A DNA stretch of 64,000 bases, taken from CAZGSV01 sp964528605 (GTDB lineage Bacteria > Armatimonadota > Zipacnadia > CAZGSV01). Both the position numbers and the translations under genes were made by a program. The DNA lies in contig CAZGSV010000004.1 of NCBI GenBank assembly GCA_964528605.1, positions 16,534 to 80,533 on the forward strand, in the 5' to 3' direction. Shown here in pieces: positions 16,686 to 26,196 of this stretch (position 1 is the stretch's first letter; every line of letters begins with the position of its first letter). A model generated the notes under the pieces. The model worked only from the letters and a program-made list of their open reading frames with translations. It was not told the origin of the DNA and did no database searches.

Positions 16686-17927
16686 TTAGACGTTCAGGCG
16701 GTAGCAGGCCTTGGGGTTGTCGAAGAACCACTGCCGCGCCACCTTCACCGCCTGCCCGTACGTCATCAGCCCGTCGTCCACGCGCCGGCCCAGCACGAGC
16801 GCGATGTCTTCCTTGGCCATCTTCAGGTGCCCATAGACCTTCTCCACCGGCCGGCCGTAGTCGCCGCCGAAGGCGATCAGTTTGTTGACTGGCACCATGT
16901 CAATCCATTCGTCCAGCGCCGCGCGCGTCATCGTCGGCGAGATGATGTGGCTCCAGGCGAGGTTGGCCCACACGTTGGCGAAGTTCTTGGCGATGACGCC
17001 CATCTCGCGCACCCAAGGCATGCCCATGTGGTAGAGGTCGAAACGCGTCTCGGGGTGTTGCATGGCCACCGAGATCATGAACTTGGGGTCGAGGGTGCGG
17101 AAGTCGCCCCACATGCCGGTGTGGACGGCGACGGTCAACTGCTCCTCTGCGGCCATGCAGAGGAGATGGTGCAGCAAGTAGTCCCGGAGATGGCTCGCGG
17201 ACTCCCCTTCGACCTTACCGCCCCGTAGAGCCTTCCACGCTTTCGAAACCTCGGCACGGCGGCAGCAGGTAATGGGCGTGGTGGTCATCTTAAGCCCGAC
17301 GGCGCCTTCCGCTTTCCACTTGCGGATGCCGGACCGCATCAGCTCGACATAGTCCTCCGGCTCTGCCAGGTCCGCGGCCTTGAGCCCGAGTTCCTTGGCC
17401 CGCGCCTGGACATTCTCCCACCTGCTCACGTTGGTGTAGGCACCGGCCGGCATGACCGGGACGAGAAGGTCGGTGCCGAGGGCCGTTCTGCCGCACTGCG
17501 TAAGCGCCACTTTGATGCGGCAGCGCTTGCGCAGGAGGTTGCGGTAGATGCCGGGCTTGTTCTGCGCCTGCATGGCCTCGGAAAGCGGCCGGTAGGTCTT
17601 GTCGTTGATGTCGTCGAAGCCGTAGATTTCCTGCGCGGCGATGAAGGCAGGCCGGGCGTACGAGCCGTAGCGGATGTGGGCCAGGAAGGGCTTGAAGGTG
17701 CGCCAGCGCTTGTCGAGGGGGGCACTGCTGTCCGTGCAGAACCGATATTCCTTGTCCGTCATGCCGGAGGTGATCAGGTCAGTGCGCGTGTAGTGCGAGA
17801 AAAGGGTCAGCGCGTCCACCTTGTGGCTGGTGCGGTCCTTTTCCGGGGGCAGGTGCTCGTGCGCGTCAATGATATCGAATTCGTCGAAGGCCTCCATCAA
17901 CCGCTGCGCCGTTGCCGTCAGTCTCAT
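16686..17927 (-). CDS. Amidohydrolase-family protein, copy B
   Basis: 413 residues from the ATG at 17927, with GGAGGCGCA just upstream; a longer frame reaching 18038 has no ribosome-binding site and would cross a hairpin. It keeps IIDAHEHL, AVHTGMWGDFRTLDPKF, DLYHMGMPWVRE and GFGGDYG-type motifs (here AFGGDYG) at the same positions as copy A, so both should be active barrels. Differences cluster at residues ~55-75 and ~150-175, which could alter substrate choice. The two genes form a tandem duplication with the same repeat after each. With the pterin methyltransferase they make a three-gene unit. Confidence 0.82.
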   Translation of the reverse strand: MRLTATAQRLMEAFDEFDIIDAHEHLPPEKDRTSHKVDALTLFSHYTRTDLITSGMTDKEYRFCTDSSAPLDKRWRTFKPFLAHIRYGSYARPAFIAAQEIYGFDDINDKTYRPLSEAMQAQNKPGIYRNLLRKRCRIKVALTQCGRTALGTDLLVPVMPAGAYTNVSRWENVQARAKELGLKAADLAEPEDYVELMRSGIRKWKAEGAVGLKMTTTPITCCRRAEVSKAWKALRGGKVEGESASHLRDYLLHHLLCMAAEEQLTVAVHTGMWGDFRTLDPKFMISVAMQHPETRFDLYHMGMPWVREMGVIAKNFANVWANLAWSHIISPTMTRAALDEWIDMVPVNKLIAFGGDYGRPVEKVYGHLKMAKEDIALVLGRRVDDGLMTYGQAVKVARQWFFDNPKACYRLNV

Positions 17928-18003
17928 GTTCTCATGCGCCTCCCGCGCCTTGGGGCGAGGTTGCTGGTTGGGTATCGTAGCCACCCGCGTGCGGGTACGC
18001 AAA

Positions 18004-18032
18004 TCGCCCACCCGTGGGGGCCGGGTGGGCGA
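18004..18032 (-). terminator. Hairpin after the CBS gene
   Basis: TCGCCCACCCG and CGGGTGGGCGA form a perfect 11-base stem with a 7-base loop. Read on the minus strand it follows the CBS gene and is trailed by ATTTG, a weak U-tract. It probably ends or reduces transcription before amidohydrolase copy B. Confidence 0.5.
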
Positions 18033-18068
18033 CTGCACTCTGGCTGCCGCGCCGCTGCTTGGTGCGCA

Positions 18069-18443
18069 CTACAGCGATTTGTTGACGATGTCGCTGATGG
18101 AGACTACCCCCTGCAGTTCCTGCTGGTATATGACCGGCGCCCGCGAGAGGCCCGTGTTGGCCAAGAGGCGGGCGACGTATTTCACGTCCAAGTCGGGATT
18201 GACCACTACCAGCGGCTTGCTCTGGATTTCGTGCACTGCCACGGAGGCGGCGTTGCGCCCCTCGGCCACCACCATGTAGGCGATGTCGCGTTGGGTCACG
18301 ATGCCGTAGGCGTCCTGCGGGTTGCGCCGCTCGACAATGAGCGCTCTGACGTTCTTCTCCTTCATCAACTTGACTGCTTCCGCCACGGTGGCTGAGCCGC
18401 TGATGGTTACCACGTCGGTGGTCATGATCTCCTTCGCCGTCAT
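18069..18443 (-). CDS. Two-CBS-domain protein
   Basis: A protein of 124 residues made of two CBS units (residues ~1-60 and ~65-124), each with the strand-helix pattern TISGSATVAEAVKLM...GIVTQRDI and VVNPDLDVKYVARLL...GVVSISDI. Stand-alone CBS pairs bind adenine nucleotides (AMP, ATP, SAM) and act as energy or ligand sensors, usually as dimers. GGGGAGGTG precedes the ATG at a good distance. No partner enzyme is fused. The hairpin downstream suggests it has its own transcript, although the amidohydrolases follow on the same strand. Confidence 0.85.
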   Translation of the reverse strand: MTAKEIMTTDVVTISGSATVAEAVKLMKEKNVRALIVERRNPQDAYGIVTQRDIAYMVVAEGRNAASVAVHEIQSKPLVVVNPDLDVKYVARLLANTGLSRAPVIYQQELQGVVSISDIVNKSL

Positions 18444-18762
18444 CTGGGTTTCACCTCCCCGTCATAATTGGAACCGGAGCGAAAGGTATCGCCCCGTCGC
18501 GCGGCAGCCAGCCTGCTCACTCTTCCTTTCCTCTTAGCCCCCACCGGACTCGCCCCCTTGCCTTTCAGCCAATGCTGCAGGGGCTTGATTCTAGGGCGCC
18601 GCCCGATCTGCTACAAGCCCACTGCCGCCCAAACCCAAACCTCTCGAGACCGTCAAGCCGGCCGCGCGACGCGTCACCCAACCTAGGCTGCCGCCCGCCA
18701 GCCTTGTCCGGTTCCCACCCCTTTCTTACCTCTCGCCCTCCCGCTGCCACCACCCCGGCCCC
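18444..18762. other. Gap of 319 bases between the CBS and Gfo/Idh genes
   Basis: It is C-rich on the plus strand and contains no convincing gene. An AATTATGAC stretch at about 18464-18472, read on the minus strand, might be part of a promoter for the CBS gene. I see no strong hairpin. Confidence 0.4.
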
Positions 18763-19767
18763 CTACACGCGCTGCGGCGAGCCGGTGCGGGCCGCCTCCC
18801 GCGCCTTGAGCACCACCTTGGTCATGCGATAGCAGTCCTCCGGCGGCACCGCACAAACCGGCCCGCCGAGAACCCACCTGACGAAGTCGGTCATCGGCCC
18901 GTCCTCGACCGGCGGCACCTCGAGGATCCTCGGTTCCGCGTCGTCCGTGAGCAGCAGCGGGCCGCCGCGCTCCGCGTCCAAAAGATGCCCCCTCTCTATG
19001 ACACCCTTGCTGCCGGCAAGCCGCAGCCGGTCGTCGCCGTGAGTGGGCGCCTTCGCCGGACGACAGTAGTCCAGGCGCGCGCTGGCCGAGCCGCCGTTGT
19101 CCAGCAATGCCAGCACCTGCCCCTGGTCCTCCAGGTCGCCGTAGGCTGGGTGGCCGATGTTGCCGTGGCAGGCCATGACCTGCACGAACTCTCTCCCGGT
19201 CGTCCACCGGATGAGGTCCAGGGCGTGGATGCCGATGAAAGGAATGATGCCGCTGAAGGTGGCCTGGTCTCTTTGCCACGCCGGCCGATTGCCCAGGCGG
19301 TAGGACTTCTGGGCAGTGGCCGTCACGACCTCGCCGATGGCTCCGCCGGCGATGGCCTCTCTGACCGCGCGGTAGGGCGCCTCATAGCGCATGGTCAGGA
19401 GCATAGAGAGTTTGATGCCGGCCTTCTCGACGGCTTCGCGCTCCTGCTCTAACTCGGGCAGGCTGTTGGCTAGGGGCTTTTCGGCCAGCAGATGGATGCC
19501 GCAGCGGGCGCACTCGAGCACGACCGAGGCCCGCTCACTGTCAACGCCCCCTTCGCACAGAACATCAATGTGCTCCTTCGCCAGCATCTCCCGCCAGTCG
19601 GAGTAGAAGGGGATGTCGGGCGTGACGGGGCCCCACTTCCGGGCTTCGGCGCGGTTCCCTTCGTCGTCCTCGGCGATGGCGACGAGCGCGAGTTCGCTCA
19701 TGCTTTCGAGGCCCTGCATGAACCCGCCCCAGTGGCCCTTCAGACCGGCAATGGCAACGCGCAGCAT
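18763..19767 (-). CDS. Gfo/Idh/MocA-family oxidoreductase
   Basis: 334 residues. The ATG at 19767 is preferred because GGAGG lies eight bases upstream; a GTG at 19776 would overlap that site. The N terminus is a Rossmann strand (LRVAIAGLKGHWGGF), and the conserved LLAEKPLANS carries the Lys-Pro motif that binds NAD(P). The central IHALDLIRW fits the catalytic helix with His. Family members oxidise or reduce sugars, inositols and related polyols. The first glycine motif is G-x-K-G-H-x-G rather than the usual G-x-G-x-x-G, so cofactor binding may be unusual. No sugar operon surrounds it. Confidence 0.82.
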   Translation of the reverse strand: MLRVAIAGLKGHWGGFMQGLESMSELALVAIAEDDEGNRAEARKWGPVTPDIPFYSDWREMLAKEHIDVLCEGGVDSERASVVLECARCGIHLLAEKPLANSLPELEQEREAVEKAGIKLSMLLTMRYEAPYRAVREAIAGGAIGEVVTATAQKSYRLGNRPAWQRDQATFSGIIPFIGIHALDLIRWTTGREFVQVMACHGNIGHPAYGDLEDQGQVLALLDNGGSASARLDYCRPAKAPTHGDDRLRLAGSKGVIERGHLLDAERGGPLLLTDDAEPRILEVPPVEDGPMTDFVRWVLGGPVCAVPPEDCYRMTKVVLKAREAARTGSPQRV

Positions 19768-20143
19768 GGTAGGCACCTCCAGTGCGCGGGGAGCCTATTG
19801 CCGCCGCCTCCCGGCGTCAACCCCGACGCCGGGTCCGTTCTTCCCGGCTGGGGGCCCTTGCGCGCTCAGAAGCAGGACACTACTTTGATTTCCAACCCGT
19901 ACGCCCAGGTGCATCCCTGGCAGGCCCATCAACGCCCTCCGTACGCACTTTTAGGATACCTCTCCGCCAGTGCGTTCAGGGGGGCCAGTACGCAATCTGG
20001 GGGTACGTCCCCGCAAATGCGTTTTCGGGTTTCAGGGAGGGAGGAGCGGGATTGAGGGGGGCAGGGGCGGCGTGCTATCTGTTGGGCGAATCTGCCGGGC
20101 GGCGAGCCAGGTCTCGCGCCGCTCTTGCGGGAGGAGAAGTGGC
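19768..20143. other. Gap of 376 bases with GTACGCACTTT-like motifs
   Basis: This divergent gap between the oxidoreductase (minus) and the large hydrolase (plus) holds no gene. Between 19939 and 20030 it carries several related words: GTACGCACTTTT, CCAGTGCGTTC, CAGTACGCAATC and GCAAATGCGTTTTC. Similar words occur at 3424-3446 and 55276-55310. They might be degenerate repeat remnants or operator sites. GGGAGGAG at 20129-20136 is the ribosome-binding site of the plus-strand gene. Confidence 0.4.
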
Positions 20144-23100
20144 ATGATCCGCTTGCGCCTCTTGCTTGTGGGACTACTGCTCGCCCAGACTCAGTCGCTT
20201 CCCGCACTCGCTCTCTCGCGCCAAGGCTTCGGCGCGCCCGCCGCCCAAGGCATTCCCGTCGGCTGGAACGCCCAAGGGGGCAAATGGCAGCAGGTCGGCG
20301 GTGTCCTCTACGGCGAAGGGCAGGAGCGCAGCGCCTGCGTGTTGACCGGCATGGGCTCCCTCGCGAGCGGCGAGTTGAGCGTGATGGTGACCGCAGACCA
20401 GCCACTGGGATCCGGGTGGGCCTACACCGCCTTGGCCCTCTACCAAGACTCCAGCAACTTCTGGCAGTTGGCCCTGGTCGCCTCTCCAGGGGGCGACCTC
20501 TATGCCGAGTTGCTCGAGAACGAGCGGGGCCGTTGGCAGGCGCAGTCAGGCCTGGGCACCGAGTTGACCAGTTACGTCAACGAGAGCGGCGGTGACAAGT
20601 GGCATTACGGCGAGCGCTACCGCCTCACCCTAACGCTCACCGAGCAGACGATTGAGGCTACTGTTGCGGACGCTGCCAGCGGCACGCTCCTGCGCCGCAT
20701 CGGCTACCGGTTCGCTTTCGGAGTGCACGCGGTGTGCAGCGGCAAGGCCGCACTCCTGGTGGCCAGTATGCGAGCCCATTTTGAGGGCTTCACGTCAGAT
20801 GGAGAGGAGATGGACCTGGCCAGCCGCATCAGGCAGAAAGGGCGGACGGCCCGCGCCGCGGTCATCAGCAGCCCGGAGAACCCAAGGGGGGGCCAACTCG
20901 CCGCCCAGGTGCAGAGCCTACTGTCGGGAGCCGGTTTCCAGGTGGCTAACGTGTCCTGGGACGAGGCAGCCGCGCCCGATTGGGGCCGCGGGAATCCCCA
21001 CTGGCTGCTGGTTCTGATAGACGCGGGCAGGTTCCCCTACCCCGCCCTCGCGAACCTCGAGGACTACCTCGAGCAGGGGGGGCACCTGCTGGTGGTCGGG
21101 CCGCCTCCCTTCCAGCAGTTGCTGGTCCACGGCCAGGCAGGCTGGGCCACGCCGGACGAGGCTCTGTCGGCGACCAGGCCCGACACGGTCATCCTGGATT
21201 TCGCGCGTGAAAACCTTTCGGCTTGGGAGCGAGGCACCGCAACGCCCGAAGTGAAGACCCAAGCCGAGATCATGCCGGAGGGCCCGGCCGACAGCGCCTT
21301 GCACGTCGCGTTGCCCCGTGTGGACCAGTGGGACACCTTCTCGCGCGCGCGTCTGTACGGAAGCGTGCCCGCCGGTCAGACGCTGACCTGTCTCTGGGCG
21401 AAGGGAGACGAGAACACGCCGCAGATCGTGGTGGAATGGCGCGAGCAGGACGGCTCGCGTTGGATCGCAGTAGCAAATCTGCAGCCGCAGTGGCAGCACT
21501 ACGCGCTGGCGCCCGAGCAGTTCAAGTACTGGCCGGACTCCCGCTCGCAGGGGCGCGGTGGCGAGGGTGACTATCTGCACCTCGAGAACGCAGAACTCTT
21601 CAGCGTCGGCATCGCGCGCAGCCACTGCGAGGTGCCGGAGGCCGCGCACAATTACTGGCTGGCCGAGGTCGGCACGGCGACCGCCCCATTCTCCACCGCC
21701 GCCCTTCAGCCTCCGCTGCTGGAAGCGCTCAGCCCTGCGTACAAGACGTATAGCCTCGGCGCGGTCGCTCAGATAGAGCAGGACGGAGGCGGCGCGACTC
21801 CAGTCGGCAGCGAGGTCAGCGGCTGGTTCACTGTCGAACGCAATCGCGGCCTGGGCATGGCCCCGGGCCGCCCCGGCCGTCTAAAGGTCTATGCCCGCGG
21901 TCGAAACGAGGCGGGCGGCGAGGGCCCGCTGGTGTGGCGCTACGTCTCTCTCGTTCCACCCGATGAGGGCAGCAGTTGGGCGGGAGTGCTGCTGGAAGAT
22001 GATCGCGGCCGTGCCGCGCTGCCGGCCGAAGTGCTGCCCGCGCTGCAGCAGATGCTGCAAGACATTCGCGGCCGGACGTTCATCGCCCGCGCGGGCGCCT
22101 ATGAGTTCTCCTACACCGTGGGCGAGAAGGTGCCGCTGGGCGTGGAGGCCCTCAACCTGGGTGTAGCGCCTGCGGCCGCGAGCGCGCAGGTGCGCGTGCT
22201 GGGGGAGGGGGACTCGGTCGCCGCGTTCGTCGGCCAGGCCTCGGCCGAACTCGATGCGGGAGGCAAGTTCGCGAAGGACTTCGAGTGGGACCCCGCGACC
22301 TCGGGGTTCTACGTGGTGGAGGTGCAGGTCTCGGAGGCGGGGCAGGTCGTGGACAGCGTGCGCCAACCGATGACCGTGCTCCCGAGTGCTGGGGCCGACG
22401 GCGATTTCGTGCGGGTGAACGCTGGCGATTTCTCGCTGGGCGACCAGCCCTGGCGGCCCATGGGGCTTAACTACTGGCCCCGCTACATCGCCGGCCAAGA
22501 GCGGTCCGACTACTGGGCCCACTGGCTCGATCCGGCCGAGTACGACCCCGAGGTGGTCAGCCGTGACTTGGACCTACTCCAGTCCCTCGGGGCTACCATG
22601 ATCAGCGTTCAGGCGGGCACGCCAGAATGCCTGCGCAGCCTCAATGATTTCCTGGCGCGAGCGTACAGACGGGGGCTCCGCGCCAACCTGTTTCTCCCCG
22701 GGGCGCACCCGCTGTCCTTCGACAGCGCGCTGGTGCGTCGCTACCTAGAGGAGGGCCGTCTGGCGAGCAACCCGGCCATATTCGCCTACGACATCGCCTG
22801 GGAGCCGCGCTGGGGCAAACACGCGGAGCGGAAAGCGTGGGACGGGCGGTGGCAAGCATGGATCGAGGACAGGTACGGCAGCGTCGCGTCGGCCGAGGCG
22901 GACTGGGGGGTCGAGTGTCCGCGGGAGAACGGCGCGATCACCAATCCCGGCGACGAGCAGATCCCCAACGACGGCCCCTGGCGCCGGATGGTCGCGGCCT
23001 ATAGGCGTTTTCTCGACGATTTCCTCAGCGAACGTCTCAACGAGGTCTGCTCCTTCATCCGCTCCCTGGACCCCAACCATCTCATCAGTTTCCGCGCGGG

Positions 23101-24139
23101 CTACGGCGGCACGGGCCAAGAGGGCGTGGACGTGGTGATGCCCTTTGACCTGGCCAGCGGCGCCAAGCACCTCGATTTCATCTCGCCGGAAGGCTGGGGG
23201 CTGTGGGGTGGTTGGGACAAGTTCCAGCCCGCAGGGGTCACTACCTTGTACGGGCACTGGGCCGGGAACGGCCGGCCGGTCTTCTGGGCCGAGTTCGGCT
23301 ACAACGTCCACCCCGGTTATAAGGCTGACGACTTCGCGCGCCAGCAGGAAACCTACGACAACATGTACCGGTTCATCGCCGAGTCGGGGGCTTCGGGGGG
23401 GGCCGGATGGTGGTTCCCCGGCGGGCTGCGCCTGGATGAGAACAGCGACTACGGCGTGGTCAACCCCGACGGCACGCCTCGGTCAGCCGCGTTGGCGCTG
23501 AAGGATTGGGCCGGCCGCCCGGCGCAGACACCCTGGGCGCGGCAAGGGCAAGTGCCCATTGAGTTTGACCGGGACCTCCACCCGCGAGGCTACTCGCAGG
23601 TCTGGGTCCGGGCCCGGAATGCCTACCTGGAGGTGGTGGCGGCGGGCCAGGTTCCGTTCCTGCGCACCGGAGGCGATGGGACCGATTCGCTGGACACTCC
23701 TCTGCTGGCCGTGGGCGGCAGCGAGTGCAACGGCAGCAACCCACCCAAGTACCTGAACGCCGAGTTCGACCAGGTTCTGGCGCGCACCGAGGGCCTCGCC
23801 TGGCAGCCCGTGGCCGAGGGCGCGACCGTCACTCTCGGCAAGGCCGGCAGACTCGACCTGTGGGCGCGCATGGGCAACACGGGAGAGGCAGCCTGGGTCT
23901 CGCCTGACCGAGCAGGGGCGCGGCCCGGTGGGGTCTTCCTAGTGGTGGAGCAGAACGGCCAGATAGTCGGCCGCGCTGCCCTAACACGGGACGCACCCCG
24001 CTATGCTGACGCGGATGTGCTGGTCAGCATCCCCAGCGGGCAAATGCTAGAGGGAGAGTTGCGCCTTTACCTCGAGGCGGCCGGGCGCACTTCCTTTGGG
24101 CACCGGTTCCGTTTGGCCGTGGCCCAGCCGGCGCCCTAG
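20144..24139 (+). CDS. Very large secreted glycoside-hydrolase-like protein
   Basis: 1331 residues from the ATG at 20144, with GGAGG nine bases upstream and a signal peptide (LLLVGLLLAQTQSLPALA). Residues ~30-200 look like a concanavalin-type jelly roll, and ~210-300 hold a flavodoxin/glutamine-amidotransferase-like ThuA-type stretch (HWLLVLIDAGRFPYPALANL...GGHLLVVGPP). Sugar-binding beta-sandwich parts follow. Residues ~760-1130 form a GH-A clan TIM barrel: AYDIAWEPRWG carries the likely acid/base Glu near 887, and VFWAEFGYN the likely nucleophile Glu near 1050. The barrel resembles GH5/GH42-type beta-glycosidases, but I cannot name the family. Its stop overlaps the converging ktrA gene by four bases. 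Confidence 0.78.
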   Translation: MIRLRLLLVGLLLAQTQSLPALALSRQGFGAPAAQGIPVGWNAQGGKWQQVGGVLYGEGQERSACVLTGMGSLASGELSVMVTADQPLGSGWAYTALALYQDSSNFWQLALVASPGGDLYAELLENERGRWQAQSGLGTELTSYVNESGGDKWHYGERYRLTLTLTEQTIEATVADAASGTLLRRIGYRFAFGVHAVCSGKAALLVASMRAHFEGFTSDGEEMDLASRIRQKGRTARAAVISSPENPRGGQLAAQVQSLLSGAGFQVANVSWDEAAAPDWGRGNPHWLLVLIDAGRFPYPALANLEDYLEQGGHLLVVGPPPFQQLLVHGQAGWATPDEALSATRPDTVILDFARENLSAWERGTATPEVKTQAEIMPEGPADSALHVALPRVDQWDTFSRARLYGSVPAGQTLTCLWAKGDENTPQIVVEWREQDGSRWIAVANLQPQWQHYALAPEQFKYWPDSRSQGRGGEGDYLHLENAELFSVGIARSHCEVPEAAHNYWLAEVGTATAPFSTAALQPPLLEALSPAYKTYSLGAVAQIEQDGGGATPVGSEVSGWFTVERNRGLGMAPGRPGRLKVYARGRNEAGGEGPLVWRYVSLVPPDEGSSWAGVLLEDDRGRAALPAEVLPALQQMLQDIRGRTFIARAGAYEFSYTVGEKVPLGVEALNLGVAPAAASAQVRVLGEGDSVAAFVGQASAELDAGGKFAKDFEWDPATSGFYVVEVQVSEAGQVVDSVRQPMTVLPSAGADGDFVRVNAGDFSLGDQPWRPMGLNYWPRYIAGQERSDYWAHWLDPAEYDPEVVSRDLDLLQSLGATMISVQAGTPECLRSLNDFLARAYRRGLRANLFLPGAHPLSFDSALVRRYLEEGRLASNPAIFAYDIAWEPRWGKHAERKAWDGRWQAWIEDRYGSVASAEADWGVECPRENGAITNPGDEQIPNDGPWRRMVAAYRRFLDDFLSERLNEVCSFIRSLDPNHLISFRAGYGGTGQEGVDVVMPFDLASGAKHLDFISPEGWGLWGGWDKFQPAGVTTLYGHWAGNGRPVFWAEFGYNVHPGYKADDFARQQETYDNMYRFIAESGASGGAGWWFPGGLRLDENSDYGVVNPDGTPRSAALALKDWAGRPAQTPWARQGQVPIEFDRDLHPRGYSQVWVRARNAYLEVVAAGQVPFLRTGGDGTDSLDTPLLAVGGSECNGSNPPKYLNAEFDQVLARTEGLAWQPVAEGATVTLGKAGRLDLWARMGNTGEAAWVSPDRAGARPGGVFLVVEQNGQIVGRAALTRDAPRYADADVLVSIPSGQMLEGELRLYLEAAGRTSFGHRFRLAVAQPAP

Positions 24140-24807
24140 CCGAAGTCCAGGCGCAGCCGGTCAATCGTATCTTCGGTGCCCAGCACTAGCAGGACGGCGC
24201 CAGCGGGGATAAGGTCTTCTCCGCCGGGCAACGGCGCCGGAATGCCGTCTTTCATCATGGCGAGCACGTTGACGCCGTACTTCCGGCGCAGGTCGAGTTG
24301 CGCCAGCGTCTTGCCCACCATGGACGCCGGAGGCCGGATCTCCTCGACCACATAGCCGCGCTCGCCCCAGAGCGCCATATGCTCCATCACGTCCGGCCGC
24401 ACCAGTCTGTGGGCGAAGCGCTTACCCATGTCCCGCTCGGGAAAGACTATCTCGTCGGCGCCGATCTGGCGGAGTATCCGTGCCTGACGCTCGCTGAGGG
24501 CCTTGGCGGCAACGTGCTTGGCGCCCAGTTCCTTGAGGTTAGTGGTTATCAGCACGCTGTCGGCCAGATCGGTGCCGCGGCCGACCACGCAGACGTCGAA
24601 GTCCGGCACGCCCAAGGCGCTCAGCCCTTCAATGTCGGTGGCGTCCAGTTGCACCACGTGCTCGAGGAACTCGTTGGCCGCGTCAACGACATCGGGGGCG
24701 TTGTCCGCGCCCAGGACCTCTTGGCCCAGTTCCACCAGGCTCTTGGCCACGCTCATGCCGAAGTTGCCGAGACCGATTACCAGAAAGTTCTTGCCTCTCC
24801 TAGCCAC
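24136..24807 (-). CDS. ktrA: Potassium channel regulator KtrA/TrkA
   Basis: 223 residues with the RCK-N Rossmann domain first (VIGLGNFGMSVAKSL, then an acidic end of strand 2 in VLGADNAPDVVD) and an RCK-C domain at ~135-220 (VVEEIRPPASMVGKTLAQLDL). This length and order match KtrA, the cytoplasmic nucleotide-binding gate of the KtrAB potassium/sodium-coupled transporter. It starts with GTG, twelve bases after the ktrB stop, so both are co-transcribed with ktrB first. Its stop overlaps the stop of the converging hydrolase gene by four bases, an unusually tight junction. Confidence 0.9.
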   Translation of the reverse strand: MARRGKNFLVIGLGNFGMSVAKSLVELGQEVLGADNAPDVVDAANEFLEHVVQLDATDIEGLSALGVPDFDVCVVGRGTDLADSVLITTNLKELGAKHVAAKALSERQARILRQIGADEIVFPERDMGKRFAHRLVRPDVMEHMALWGERGYVVEEIRPPASMVGKTLAQLDLRRKYGVNVLAMMKDGIPAPLPGGEDLIPAGAVLLVLGTEDTIDRLRLDFG

Positions 24808-24819
24808 GCTTCATCGCTC

Positions 24820-26196
24820 CTAACCCACCCCAATGCGGCCCTCGGGGAAGTGCACCTTCTCCGGCCGACGGGCCGCCGCCGCCAGCAGCAGGGTCAGCAC
24901 TCCGACCCTGCCCGCGAACATGGTGAGCATAATGACCACTTTTCCCACGGCGCTCAAGTTGGGGGTAACACCGCAAGAGAGACCTACGGTGCCAAAGGCG
25001 GAGCACACCTCGAAAAGCAGGAAGAGCGGCGCCTTGGCGTAGGAGGTGATGGGGAAGATCATGTGCTCAGTAGCCGCCAGGATAGTGGTGGCCAGCACGA
25101 CCAGGGTGCCGGCCACCAGAGTGAGTCCGACCGCCTTGTTGACCGTGCTCACCGGTATGCGCCGCTCGAAGAGGGTGACCTCCTCGCTGCCGCGCGTAAA
25201 CGCCCGTACCATGGCGAGCAGCACTGCCAGCGTCGTGGTCTTGATGCCACCCCCGGTGCCTCCGGGCGAGGCGCCGATGAACATCAGCACGCTGCCCAGC
25301 AACACACTGGCAATCCGCATCTCCTCTTGCGCAAACATGCTGAAGCCTGCGGTGCGCGGCGTGACCGACTGGAAGTAAGCGGAGGCCAGCGCGCGCCCGA
25401 AAGACATCCGGCCCAAGGTCCGGACGTTCCCCGCCTCCAGGGCCCAAAAGAGCGCGGTGCCGAGGCAGATCAGGATCACGGTGTAGGCGATCGCTGCCTT
25501 CGCGTGCGCCGAGAGCGAAGCCCACTCCCGCTTACGTGACACCTCTGCTACCACCACGAAGCCGAGTCCGCCGAAGATGATCAGCAGGGAGACGGCCGCA
25601 GTTACCACGGGGTCACCCGCGTACGGTCCCAGGCTGGCAAAGGCGCCGAAGTCTCGCCCTAGGATGTCGAAGCCAGCGTTGCAGAACGCTGACACTGCGT
25701 GATAGATGCCGAAGGCAACCGCCTTGCCCAAGGGGAAGTCTCTGGAGAACCGCAGCGCCAGTACGGCGGCCCCGAGGCCCTCGCACAGGAAGGTGAAGCG
25801 GAAGATGTAGCGAGCCATGGTGCGGGCGTCGCCCAACTGCATCTCTCCGCGCTCGCCCGCCATCAGCACCATCCGCCGGAGATAGAGCCGCCTGCCGAGC
25901 ATGACCGCCAGGACGGTCCCGGCGGTCATATACCCCAGCCCGCCTATCTGGATGAGAAGCAGCGTTACCAGTTGCCCGAGCCAGTTGTACTGGGTGGCGG
26001 TGTCGACCGGCACCAGGCCAGTCACACAGGTGGCCGAGGTGGCGGTAAAGAACGCGTCCAGCGGGTGAGGCGCGCGGTGCCCGTTCGAGCAATAGGGCAG
26101 CGAGAGCGCCAGCCCGCCCAGCGTGATGACCAGGGCAAAACCGAGGGTCACGGCTCGCGGGAGCGACCCGGGGCCCCCTCTGCGAAAACTGCGCAA
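24820..26196 (-). CDS. ktrB: Potassium transporter membrane subunit KtrB/TrkH
   Basis: 458 residues with the fourfold membrane-pore-membrane pattern of the TrkH/KtrB superfamily. Pore-loop filter segments are visible: ATSATCVTGL, SAFCNAGFDI, SVTPRTAGFSM and SAFGTVGLSCGV, each with the conserved glycine. The TTG at 26196 is chosen because AGAGGT lies eight bases upstream and the first membrane helix starts soon after; no ATG fits. It imports K+ together with KtrA. No gene for a c-di-AMP sensor or osmolyte transporter is next to it. Confidence 0.9.
   Translation of the reverse strand: MRSFRRGGPGSLPRAVTLGFALVITLGGLALSLPYCSNGHRAPHPLDAFFTATSATCVTGLVPVDTATQYNWLGQLVTLLLIQIGGLGYMTAGTVLAVMLGRRLYLRRMVLMAGERGEMQLGDARTMARYIFRFTFLCEGLGAAVLALRFSRDFPLGKAVAFGIYHAVSAFCNAGFDILGRDFGAFASLGPYAGDPVVTAAVSLLIIFGGLGFVVVAEVSRKREWASLSAHAKAAIAYTVILICLGTALFWALEAGNVRTLGRMSFGRALASAYFQSVTPRTAGFSMFAQEEMRIASVLLGSVLMFIGASPGGTGGGIKTTTLAVLLAMVRAFTRGSEEVTLFERRIPVSTVNKAVGLTLVAGTLVVLATTILAATEHMIFPITSYAKAPLFLLFEVCSAFGTVGLSCGVTPNLSAVGKVVIMLTMFAGRVGVLTLLLAAAARRPEKVHFPEGRIGVG

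Noticed and set aside
19970..20143. Earlier start for the large hydrolase, extending it by 58 residues
   Set aside because: The added part is arginine-rich, contains no signal sequence and would include the GGGAGGAG site; the ATG at 20144 starts a clean signal peptide.
26002..26007. GTCGAC as evidence against motif depletion
   Set aside because: One site and one ATCGAC (62177) do not change the picture, as dozens would be expected from the frequency of related hexamers.
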